In this document: positions 33,082-44,437 of the stretch, piece by piece
How the letters are laid out: each line of letters begins with the position of its first letter
How positions within the stretch are numbered: position 1 is the stretch's first letter
Assembly: GCA_029851415.1 (NCBI GenBank)
Contig: CM056743.1
Span: forward strand, 36,720,714-36,784,713
Length of the DNA: 64,000 nt
Source: Eretmocerus hayati
Taxonomy: Eukaryota; Arthropoda; Insecta; Hymenoptera; Aphelinidae
Direction: 5' to 3'
Program-made: the position numbers and the translations under genes
The notes under the pieces: generated by a model
Told to the model about the DNA's origin: nothing
Seen by the model: the letters and a program-made list of their open reading frames with translations, nothing else
Database searches by the model: none

Positions 33082-36000
33082 ATAAATTCGTTCTGTTATG
33101 GCGTGACTCATCAATTGAATTGATTAAATCCACAAGTATTGGACGGAATCTCAGACAAAATATCTCTACCAAAATTTCAAGCCTGAATCAATTTGGAATA
33201 GCCCAATCTAAGAGATCGAGATCCGACATGTATATAATATGTATACACAGAAGATCAACAATGGCGGCTGTCGGCAGCTCATAAAGCATGCCGCTCCAAG
33301 TATATTTCGCAGAACTTGTAAGTTCTTATAAGAAATGATTTGCTTCACGGTCTACCCGCATAATACACACGCTTGACTCTCGTATATGGTCCAGCATGCA
33401 CACGTGCAGTGGCTGCAACACAGACTCGCAAATCGTCCGAAGAGTAGCGCGTTTTCTCATTCTTTGCGCACGTCCTCTGAATACGTTATCGCAACCTAGA
33501 CTGTATATGCGAATGTAAGTACACTCTTTAGAAATATTGGTACACACAAGGATTGAGGTAAGCTAGCCACTGTTTGTAAAGCAGGTATTGATACTTGAGG
33601 AAAAGGTAAGAGTGTGAGCTCAGCCACGAAGATTATTATTCACACGCGAAACAAGTCGTCTGCTTTGTTTTGCGAATCGGCCCCGACGTTTCACCTAATA
33701 TTGCAATTTCATATGCGCACGGCCGTACTAGTGTGTAAGTTGAGTTTAGCCTCCAACTTGATCTTCTGAATGCCGATTATTGAATTTTTTTTCAAAAGTT
33801 CGGCGTACAACCAATGCTCATTGTGTGTAAAGTAGCAAACATTTTTAGCGGCGTTTGACTACTGATGCACGAGCGCTCGCGCTATATTTGTATTATAGGC
33901 GCAGACGACCATCGTTTTAATGTGTAGTCCAAGCATCAGAGGTATCTTCCTATCCTTTGAATAAATACTTCCTCGTTCTATTGCGTAACGTGAATGCGAC
34001 GACCACCAATAAATTACATGAACTGTTCTGCATTTGATTTCATTTTTAGAAATCGCACACGATATACTGATTATTATATTCGTAATTAATAATGAAATTG
34101 ACAATTGTTCGAGCAGTCGCAGACCGATAACCTTTATTGTAATATTGAGTCTGTTTTCGCTTTACAGGGATACATTTGATTGAAAATTGAGGAAAGAGAC
34201 GTTAAATTATAATATGTGTATCTCTCCAGCAGAGCATCGGGGTAATTTCATTGAAAATGAGCTAATTTTAATGCCCTCAATATTGATGCGAAATCAATGC
34301 ATGTAATTATATTGTGATGATACAAACGAGTCGGTTAAATAATTGAAAATATCTTGAATCAATTATTCATCAAGTGAGTTGCTGATGCTGTTTCTGCTAC
34401 TGCTGCGCGAACGCTGTATCATCACAAGCACGGAACGAGGAAACGCGCGAGGATGAAAAATTCGAATATCAAATTAGCTTTGAGCAAAAAGAGAAATATA
34501 ACTACGGAGAATTGAATTCAATTGGCCGGCGGTGGAAAATGAACGTTCGTATATGCGCGAATGAGAAAGTTAGGTATATAAGGTAAATGCAACAGAGTAT
34601 ATAGCGTTCTGTACAGCAAAGCAAACGGGGCACTTAGCCCGATAGGAGTACGTGTATTTTGTCTCTCGTTTATACATGTTCAGGTGAATATATACTCTTC
34701 TCGTTCGGGGTTTTTATGCTCTCTGTTAGCCCCACTATATATACATGTACGAGAGTTGGGATATATCCCAGTCTCGGTCTTTCCCGTTTAACGCGTAGCT
34801 ATATGGAGTTTCTGAGGTGACGAGGACACAGATTTTTATTCAGCATCTGAAGAAACCAGTTTGTAAATAATGCAAATCTGTAGAAAAAGAGCAAATAGAG
34901 GGAAGCCGAGTCTTTAAGAGAGCTGATGCAGGCGGCAAAAGAGCGAGTGGTGTATTATATGATGGTGGAATTACGAAAAGGAGCCAACAAGAAGGAAAGA
35001 GAAAAGACCTCGTGACAAGATTGCGCATATATAGCCTCGTTTGTCGTAATTTCGAATCTTGTGACATTTACTTCGATCGCAGATTATGCACCTCGTGACG
35101 ATTCTATCGACTGATTTGATTCGGCACTGATAAGGGAATGGGAATCTAAATACCCATTGCATTCATTCGAAGGTACTCTTTATGAGTTGGAATAAGATAG
35201 TAAGATACCTTGAATATGGGGTCCTAAGTCGCAGATTCGCTGATGGAAAACGTATAAAGTGGACTGAGGTTCTCGATGTTTCGCCAATCTATAACGAACA
35301 ATCTGTATCAAGCAATAAAAGTTTGATCTGAAAACGAAGTCTGAACATGATAAACTAATAGCCAAGAAGTTGGAATTTAAACCAGCAACGCAAGATTTTA
35401 ATAAAGAAAGATCGATCATTTCCGTAGATGATATGGCTCAAACACCGTGTCAGCTCCAATATTTTCTTCATATGATTCAAGTTGATGGAGGAACATATCA
35501 TTTTACTCGTCTAAGAAGATAAAAGACAGTTAAAATCGGTACTGTTGCACGCGATCCAATTTTTCATCTATACGCTCGAGGACTGCAGAATGAGTATTTT
35601 CTGCATTGCCTTGAAAGATCACCCGTCAGATCCACGAAAGCAATAGAGATACCCGTGATGATACCGTACTGCTGCCTTCAAGGATGTCGAAGATTTTTAG
35701 AGACAGCGGAAATGGGCCCAATAATGATTGTTGAGCTTCGTTACATTGAACTTTTAATAGATAGTTTCGAGGTTACCACAGAATCTTCTTGACAGATGAT
35801 CATTATGATCAAATACATGATGATCGAATTTATTCGAATCACAACGATTGTAACAGAAATCCCGTAATAATATCAATGAAATGCAGGAAAAACAACATGA
35901 GACGAAACTTGGAATTCAATTCTGGCTACTTCCGTGGACGAAAGGTTAAAAGATGAACTGAGACAGACGGAAAGGTATCACGTAGTTGCTGGATGCTGAT

Positions 36001-36254
36001 GATAACACAGGACTCAGAAAAAACGAATACCTTATCCAAGAGAGCGAGCCTATGTATCTCCCTCCGTAAAATCGTGCGCTAAATTTGGAAATGTCACCAG
36101 ATTTTGCGGGACATCCCCAAATTTTCGGGCAATTGGGGATAAAAATTGTTGGAGACGAGTATACGATTTTTGACCTCGAACTTTGAAAGAAGAGGGAATT
36201 TTACGTCCAAATTGGGGCTTTCGGGAATTTTTATTCTCGGTTAAGATTCTGATA
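33082..36254. other. Unrecognised AT-rich stretch
   Basis: No supported gene. A TATATAAG motif at about 34575-34582 and a further 'TATATA' cluster to 34780 could be promoter-like, but no transcript structure is visible. Short frames on both strands lack recognisable features. Confidence 0.35.
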
Positions 36255-37290
36255 CAGTAGCCAGGGTGCGACTCGTGATCGAGAACTCAGTATAGTAATC
36301 GTAATCGAAGATTCAATTTGGGACTCTGGATCCCAAACTGAATATCGGACTCGAGAACTCAGTGCAGTAATCAAGATCGAGAACTCAATGAGGTAGTCGT
36401 GATCGAGAGCTCAATGCAATACTCGTGATTGGGAACTTGATGGGTTACTCGTGATCGAGAACTCAACGTGGTACTCGTGATCGAGAACTCAATGTAGTAC
36501 TCGTGACCCGGAACTCAATGTAGTACTCGTGATCCGAAACTCAATGTAGTAATCATGATCTAGAACTGAATGTGCTATTCGTTATCGGAAACTTGATGCG
36601 GTACTTTCCTTCGAGAACTTAACGTGTTACTCGTGATCGAGAACTCAATGTAGAAATCGTGATCCGGAACTCAATGTAGTACTCGTGATCCGAAACTCAA
36701 TGTAGTAATCATGATCTAGAACTGAATGTGCTATTCGTTATCGGAAAATTGATCCGGTACTTTCGTTCGAGAACTCAACGTGTTACTCGTGATCGAGAAC
36801 TCGATGTGGTAGTTGTGATGGAGATTTCAATGTAGTACTCGTGATTCAGAACTCAATGTGGCACTCTTGATCCCAATTTCAGTGTGCCACTCTTTATCGG
36901 GGAATTGATGCGGTCCTTGTACCGAGAACTCACCACGGTACTCGTATTCGATTACTCAATGTAGTACTCGTGATCCAAATATCGATATGGTACTCGTGAT
37001 CGAGAACTCAATGCGGTACTCGTAATCCAAAACTCAATGTGGTACTCGTAATTGGGAACTTGATGCGGTACTTTCATTCCAGAAATCACAGTGAAAGTCG
37101 TGATCCAGATCGTAGGAATCCATGACATTATAATATGGTACTCGTGATCCAAAACTCAATGTGGTACTTTCGATCGAGAACTCAAGGCGATGACACTGAT
37201 CCCGTATTCAATGTGATCGCGAGTGCCACGCCGAGTTCCCGATCACGAGTCCTCTATTACCAGTACCGAATTGAGTCTTTGATCACAAGT
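36255..37290. repeat. 26-bp minisatellite array (about 40 units)
   Basis: Variants of ACTCGTGATCGAGAACTCA plus AATGTGGT recur every 26 bp, as between 36485 and 36511. Units differ at several positions, and some blocks repeat as higher-order groups: 36508-36600 closely matches 36664-36755. The core GATCGAGAAC/GTACTCGTGA contains near-palindromic GATC segments. The 66-residue minus-strand frame here is a repeat artefact. Confidence 0.9.
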
Positions 37291-37681
37291 ACCACACTGA
37301 GTTCCTGATCATGAACATCACCCTGGATCTTAGATCAGGACCACAACCGCGAATAGACATTCCTAAAAGTTCATATTTCGACAAAAAACTTGTTCCCCTC
37401 CCAAGTATCAAAGTCAAAATTCCAATGTCTGGCTTCAAAAAAGTTTTTTTTCGCAATTTTCCGATGTTTGAGTGCCTACAAAATTGCGAAAAATAACTTT
37501 CGCGCCTCGCACACGAGGTTCCCCGCTTCCGAGCGATCATTTCAACCCTCGCCTCCGGCTCGGGTCGAAAACCGATCGCTTAAAAGCGAGCTACAACCTC
37601 ATGAACTCGGTGCGAAATATACTATTTCCTCCTTCCGGGACGAAAGCACGTCCTTTCGTGCCTCTTTCCAGTCACGAAAGC

Positions 37682-38482
37682 TCGACTTTTGCTGCAAGCG
37701 CGAGCAAACTCGCGCTCTGATTGGCTGTCGATTTTTGCTGCCTCTTGAGCTGCCACTGCTGCACACGTGCGTGCGATGCAAGGGGAATGCATTCATAATA
37801 TACACAAGAGACATAACCCATCAAGGTTATGTTTATCAATGTATTTATTCATGACATTTATATACTCGACAAGCGGTAGTTTTTCGCAAATACCGCTGCT
37901 CAATAAGAAATCTGTCATCAGTTGGTATTAGAGCAAGATTTCTAGAGCATTACATCAATCAAAAGTATGAATATTCGGTGACGAGAAATATGGACGATAA
38001 TAACCGAGCAATCAAACACACCTTGGACAAAAATGAATCATTTGATAGTTTAGAATAATTTGGCAGTCACACACAACATGTTTCTTGATATTGTTTTTCG
38101 CTTATGTCCGCCCCGACCAGCAAAAGCTCGGCTGATGCCTCGCCTTTGCAAAAGTCGGGCGGACGAGCATATCACCATTAAGTCACAAGTATATAAAAGG
38201 TAGCAGCAGTAGGTAAATAATAAGTCGCAAGGTGGTCTGCTACACAGCCACCCCTCTGAAATCGTAAACAGCTCTGAGAGTGGGGTTAAACGCGTACTTT
38301 TGCATTAAATGATAATTTTCAGACGTACTTTCGGGCCGAGAGGAGAAAAAATAGTATACAGCACTCGGCAGAGAAGCTTGGAAGCCCGTTTCTGTGTGAT
38401 ATCAATGCCTCGGCTTTGCCTCGGCATTATCATCACACGGGCACGGAAATCCAACTTCCCTGCCTAGTACAGTAATATACTA
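37682..38482. repeat. Dispersed repeat copy B
   Basis: This is the same repeat as 361-2012 but without the inserted tandem block. It includes the GC-rich hairpin ATGCCTCGGCTTTGCCTCGG (38405-38424) followed by ATTATCATCACAC. Immediately upstream (37500-37680) are further short hairpins such as AAAGCACGTCCTTTCGTGCC. No coding sequence is supported. Confidence 0.75.
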
Positions 38483-38800
38483 TTTTCGATTTTTTAGGAA
38501 ATTTGGGTGTTGCCCGGGAAAAATTGGTGACATTTTCGAATTCAGCGTACGGTTCTTCATGAGAACTTTGAGGTTCGGTTTTTGACGAGAGGCACTTTTT
38601 TCTATCGCGTACATAATTTGAGCTGGACAATGTATGTCATCTGGGGAGTCCGAAATTGGTATTTTATCCCTAAATAGTACCGCCTCACTTGCAGGAATCA
38701 CCGATTTAGGTAGAATCTTTTCCATTGGTTAGTCATATTCAATTCAAAAAGGATTTTTCAAAGTAGTCACTTCTCTGAAAATGTCTGCTCTCAAACTGAC

Positions 38801-38961
38801 AAGGGGGACCCACGAAGTGCGGGTCACCAAAGCTCACGAGATTTTTTTCACAGTCGTGTACCACCTAGAATATGAAGAATCCAGAGTAACTCCGTCAAAT
38901 GGGCCTTTTGTCCGAAGTTACAGCCTATGACATTAGCATTGCCCATATAGGCCCATGTTGA

Positions 38962-39005
<44 letters not shown>

Positions 39006-39153
39006 TGGCAATGCTAACATTTTCACTTGTAGCTCTGAACAGGGAGCCCATTTGACGGATGAGCTACTCTGGATTCATCATATTCTAGGTGGTACGAGAC
39101 TGTGAAAAAAGTTTGGTGAGCTTTGGTGACCCGCACTTCGTGGGTCCCCCTTG
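38801..39153. mobile_element. Palindromic MITE, copy 2 (CAAGGGG family)
   Basis: The ends are CAAGGGGGACCCACGAAG and mirror, flanked by TGA on both sides. The inner arms match the copy at 5408-5744: 'TACCACCTAGAATATGAAG', 'CAGAGTAACTC', 'GACATTAGCATTGCCCATAT'. The terminal ~40 bp differ between copies apart from the outermost CAAGGGG. The centre has expanded into a (TA)n tract at about 38966-39001. Confidence 0.9.
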
Positions 39154-42100
39154 TGAGTGGCGGATTTGAGTACTTCCTTTCACTCCACGAGCTCGTCATC
39201 TTAAATTAAGAGTTCCATCTCTTGGAATATGATGTACGTCTATTGAATCAAGAACAAGGCCTTTTACTCTGGTATTCACAATCACTTGAAAACCGTGGTT
39301 TGGGGTTTGGTCTGCGGATTGGGCGCTGCAGTCGGCTCGGCCAAAAAGTGAGTTAGAGTCTCTGATGATCTGCTGCACTGTAGGAATTCATAGGTAGAAT
39401 CGGAGGCCCAAAGGGCTCCCACAGGAATATCTGCGCAATGCCTTTGCTTTTTTTCTCACTCTCTCGGCCCACGAGATCCACAATGCGTACCCATTACTCA
39501 CGCATTGGCTCCTCGCGGATGTCTGGACAAGATCACCTAATGCATTAAGAGAACACCTTCATGGAAAATTCGTTCGCACAGAAACCCATATTCTACGAAC
39601 TGAAATATGAAAAAAAGAACCGACGGTCCAAGCAATCTTCAAACCAAGCAGGTTACCCTTATGCAAACGATCCCACCCTTCACCGTAAAATCCCGTCAGT
39701 TAGCGTTCATCCTTCACGCCACATGACCGAATAAAAGAACAGAAGTCCAAATTGAGGCGTCAATCAGGTCCGTAGATTAGCCCACCGAGGTGTAAAAGTA
39801 GGCGGGATAGAGAGATCATTGACAAGAACACTAATACAAGGTGCCGAAGCGCGCAAGATTTTGGTACGGGGGATGAGCGACCGATTGGATTATCAAGACT
39901 CAACTTACATCTTCGATGCCGACTCAGAATTGCATGAGCAAATACGATTTAGCTATATAGGTCGGAAGAGGAGGAGTCACCTGGCCACTGAGATTTACAA
40001 TCGTACTGCGCCAAAAATGTAATTTATAACGCGGCTCGCATTCGTTTCGTTCGGCTCCGTCGATTAGCGCAGGGCGCTCCGCACTCCCGACGTCTAACTC
40101 TCTCGCTATAAATTGCAATTTGCCACCGTGCGCAGGAAGGTGCAGAACCTGGGCTGCTTGCTTATATGTACATACATACATATTCTACCTCGTGGTCTTA
40201 GCGCGTCAGTGTCACCGCTCGTTTCCGAGACACGTTAATTTAATCGCCGTTCTGGCTCAGTGGGCGCAATTCTCCAATTTAATCCGATGCTCGCCATCTG
40301 ATTCTAAAAATTTGGCTCTTAATTAGTCGATCGACTTGCACCAGTCAATTTACGACGACCATACTTTTCACTTGAAGGATATAAATCTTTCCAGGCGGTT
40401 CAGCTTTCGAGTCGCGTACATGGCTTATCTGTATATAGGTGCTTGGTCACGTCGAGCTAATGCAACACGAAGCAATCTCCGAGGGCGATTCGCGGACTGA
40501 GTCTGTCCAAATAACCGTGATCGCGCGACAATCATCTTTCAATCTGGCGGTAATACCTCGCCGAAACGTCTCTCAATCTCTATCTTTCTTTCATACTCTT
40601 CTTTGCTGATCCTTTGATGGGGCTATTAATAGAGGGGCTCGATGTGTACGATACGAGTTCCCGAAGATGTAACACTCATCTTGGCGGTTGGACGAATGTG
40701 CAGGCTTGCAACCAGGATTGAGTCCCGTCGCGAGAAAATAATGTGAGAACGAATTCTCGGCCGTGAGGATGAGCCGATCGTCGCGGCCACATAGGTCGAT
40801 CTTCGCGAGCCGATCTCTTTCTTTGGTTATGTGTAGATCGTCTACAGGCGCACAATCTCGCTGATAATGTGTCTTGGCCTGATCGATCTGAGTGCCCACA
40901 CTGTATGATGTGCTCGCCACGACCCTACAATTACTGTCGATTATGCCACGTGTGTACCTTGTAGGATTGTGGAGCTGATTTCAGTGATCGTGTTGAGAAA
41001 GCGAACTTAAAAATGATCTCTTGATCGACCAGTGCATTCTTGCATGATCCATTCACCTTAGGGTCATTTCAATTGTATTGAGATAATCCCTTCCGCTCAA
41101 TATTTATCTGCGACTCAAATGCGTTAACACGAAAATACACAGTACTCTGGAGAAAATTGAGCTCGAATAACCTCGCTGAAATAACAATTTCTCAAAAGCA
41201 TTCAAGTCAACAAGAATTTTTCAGAAGTCAATTGAAAATCCACAAAAAATGTTCCAGATTATGATTTCTAGAAATTGTTTATTATAAAAGTCCCATGGTA
41301 TAATCATCCGGTCATAGAAATCCACTTATTCTCCAGTTCCAACAACCAGTCTTAATTCTTAGAGACAAGACGATACCACGGCAATTTTTACGGTATTTCG
41401 GAGATCTTCCCAAGAATTCCAAATTCTTCTTCCGAGAACCGCTCTCCGATTTTCGCCAATTCAGTTACGAGCGATATGGAAAGAGGATGTTGACACAGAC
41501 AAGTCTTACGGTCCATGAGGACTTACGATTCTCATTTGCCACAAAGATATGATTAATGGAAAATGCTATCCGTAGTATCAATATAGCGCATAATTTGAGC
41601 GTCTAATGTTGTGAATCCTTCGAATGCTGAAAAATTATTTCGAAATGTTATCTCAAAGACTTGTTGAGTGAAAATCACATTGTTATTAAGCCGGATGGTG
41701 GAGCCTTTTGACGATACTTCAGAAAAATCTGAATTCGAATTCAGTAGGATATTCAAAAATTTTAAATGAAATCTTGTGGATTCAATTTTTTGGCTGACGT
41801 CTAGCGTGCATGATGAATTATATATTTTTGATGATTATAATCAGTTATAATTATCAAAAAAATGATCAGTAAGAATCTTTTCAATTTTGCATGCAGCAAG
41901 TAGACAACAAGATGAATCAATCGAGGGAGCTTCAAATTCATCTCTAAATGATTCAAAATCAACTCATAACTTGACCACAGCAGCTTAAAATTGAATTTTG
42001 CATATTCAATCATCGAGAACTAAATTTCTATTCCTAATTCAAAGTTATTCATGTTACACCACCTGTTCCAGGTATAAACAGCGACACTAAGCATCTTGTC

Positions 42101-44254
42101 GGGTATTCAATATTGTCGATAAGATCTTTAATGTCTATCCGGAGCAAATCCGAGTCAACTTTGCTTTTATTTTACACTCTTCATGTCATCGTAAACTCAT
42201 CAAAGTACCTAATCCGTGTCGGCCCACTTCGATAAGCCAGTCTCAACCAAACTCTTGAAAGATTCATGGATCAGTCGCACTCTTTGGTCGTGCAGGGCTC
42301 TTGGTATATAAAAAGTAGAGAGTGCGACCAGAGACACATTTTGACGATCGTTCTCTCACGGAACGAGTTCGGATAATAAATTGAGAGTCCCTTCATGGTG
42401 AGCAAGACGATTACGAGGCAAACATAATTCTTGTTTGTAGTTGATAAGATAGTCAAGTGCTCTCTCTTCCTTAGGTGTGGGACGATCGAGGCCCTAAGGG
42501 GTAGCGCACGATATAGGGCGCTCCGAGACGGAGCTTACACCTCTATCGGCACAGCTTATCGCAGGAAGTTGTCGGGCAAGACGTTGGAAGACGGACCGTT
42601 CAGGACTCTGATGCTGGATTGGTGCTTGATCCCTCAGTCTCAAGACTTTTTCCCTATATAGCTGCAAGGCTAAAAACGCTAAAAGTTACTCTTTTCTTAC
42701 GTCGGTACTAAATTTTTTTGGGGTCAGAGAACTCTCTTCTCTTCTTCCTACTACTGCTGATCTACTTCGAATCTAGTAGGCACCGTTTCGCTAATCAAGT
42801 TGATCTAGTGAGAGAGGTTTGGTTTTCTCTTCAAGTATTTATTTTCTTTAGCAAGTTATAAGCAATTTATTCTTGAAGGAATATGATGATTCGTTTGTGA
42901 CTTCATAGGCCGACTGATCGTTGACAGCGTGGAATTCTCAAGCAAGTTTTTCTTCGAAAAAAAGGTTCAATTTGTCGAGATCGAACACTTGTATCCATGT
43001 CAACTTCCAAACGCGAGATATAAATAAGTCAGCTGTCTCATCACTTATGCATGTACCGTTGGCGAGTAATTGAGTCGTCGCATTATGATACGCATTCGAA
43101 ATTGCAAAACCGATGGAGCGATCACCTGACCCACTGTAAAGCAATTGGAACCATACCCTCTTCTTCCTTTCCATTCTGGAGATGGCAGACGTTATCGATG
43201 CGATTTGCTCTCTGTTTGTGTATATATACGTATCTCTTTATGGAATAATATACTTTCTTGTGAAAAAACGGGACAGGTGCCACTATACGAAGAATATATC
43301 GAGCAAGCGATCGATATATATATCTCATCAGCTGGTGATCGGGTACATATATATGCAAGAGCGGCAGTTCAAAGAGGGCAACCAAGTTTCTCTCTCATCC
43401 TGAAAACAATAAAAAAAAAAGTCAAGTCCATCAAGGTCAGTTAGGCTAATAATCCCTTAATAAGTCATCGGTGGATAAACAAGCGCGGCAATTAGGGCCG
43501 TCATCTCTCGCAAAGATCCAAGATAGCATGGACGCAGAAAGTCTCATACCAAGTAACACGATATAAACTCTGAGAGTCCGATCACATTTCGCTTTGGGAT
43601 TGCTATTGCGGAAGCCCTCGTTTCTCTTTGCCAATTAATCCACCTTCGCGGAGACGACGAAGACGATGGCGACAACAGTAACGATGGGAATCAACCAAGA
43701 TACGACGATCGCTCACCTATATACACATTCACTCCTGCACACGAGTAGTTTAGTTACAAACATACTAGCAGAAAAGTATAGACTAATAAATAGGAAGAGA
43801 AGTCCATTGACTCGGCGACTTACAGGAACAATTGAGACGTTGTACCATTTAACCTCAGTGCAATTTACTTCAAGTTTATCTTGCGTCCCACCTCGAAGTG
43901 TGTACCGGATTCTTTTCTGGAAAGTTGAGAATTCCTTGACCATGCACATATTTATTGTTGTCAGATATATGTATCCATAATCGGATATCTGTCTGTGAAT
44001 TGACTCACAAAGAATTCTCCACCCATGGAAAAATTAAAAAATAAAAAAATCACTGATATTAAAATGAAACAGTTTATAATCATTTTACGGTTCAGTTAAC
44101 TTACAGATACCATCAGGAACATATTGATTGAAAATCGAAAGAAACTGAACTTTGTATTGTGAAAAAATTTACTCACAAGAGGATCCAAGGAGTACGGGTC
44201 ATGGGTTAGGCTGAAACCCAGGGAATAGTTTCTTATTAGCACCACAAGTTGTTT
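39154..44254. other. Unrecognised stretch
   Basis: No supported gene. 42274-42328 has a TATA-like TATATAAAAA between 10-bp inverted repeats. Other short frames on both strands do not resemble known families. The CpG-rich piece 39800-40900 contains parts that look less repetitive than their surroundings. Confidence 0.35.
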
Positions 44255-44437
44255 CATACCCAAAGCGGCAGAGTCTAATGTCCAAGCGTTTCCGCGTAAC
44301 GGGCTTCGTTTATGGCTTACGTATTACATCATACGTATCTGTATAAATCTTTCTAACATGTGCCTATATAAGGCAATGCTGATATCATAGCTTACAGCTA
44401 AAACGCTCGGACATTAGACTCTGCCGCTTTGGGTATG
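44255..44437. mobile_element. Short MITE with 37-bp inverted ends
   Basis: CCCAAAGCGGCAGAGTC and the following bases form 37-bp arms with one mismatch (44255-44291 and 44401-44437). TA sits at both outer edges of CCCAAAG, consistent with a TA target duplication of the mariner type. The centre is ~110 bp without coding sequence. Confidence 0.85.

Noticed and set aside
36255..37290. CRISPR-like array
   Set aside because: The 26-bp units are contiguous and mutate along their whole length, without unique spacers; this is a minisatellite in a eukaryotic genome.
42431..42661. 76-residue plus-strand frame after a TATA-like box
   Set aside because: It could be part of an LTR element, but no retroelement protein motif is readable.
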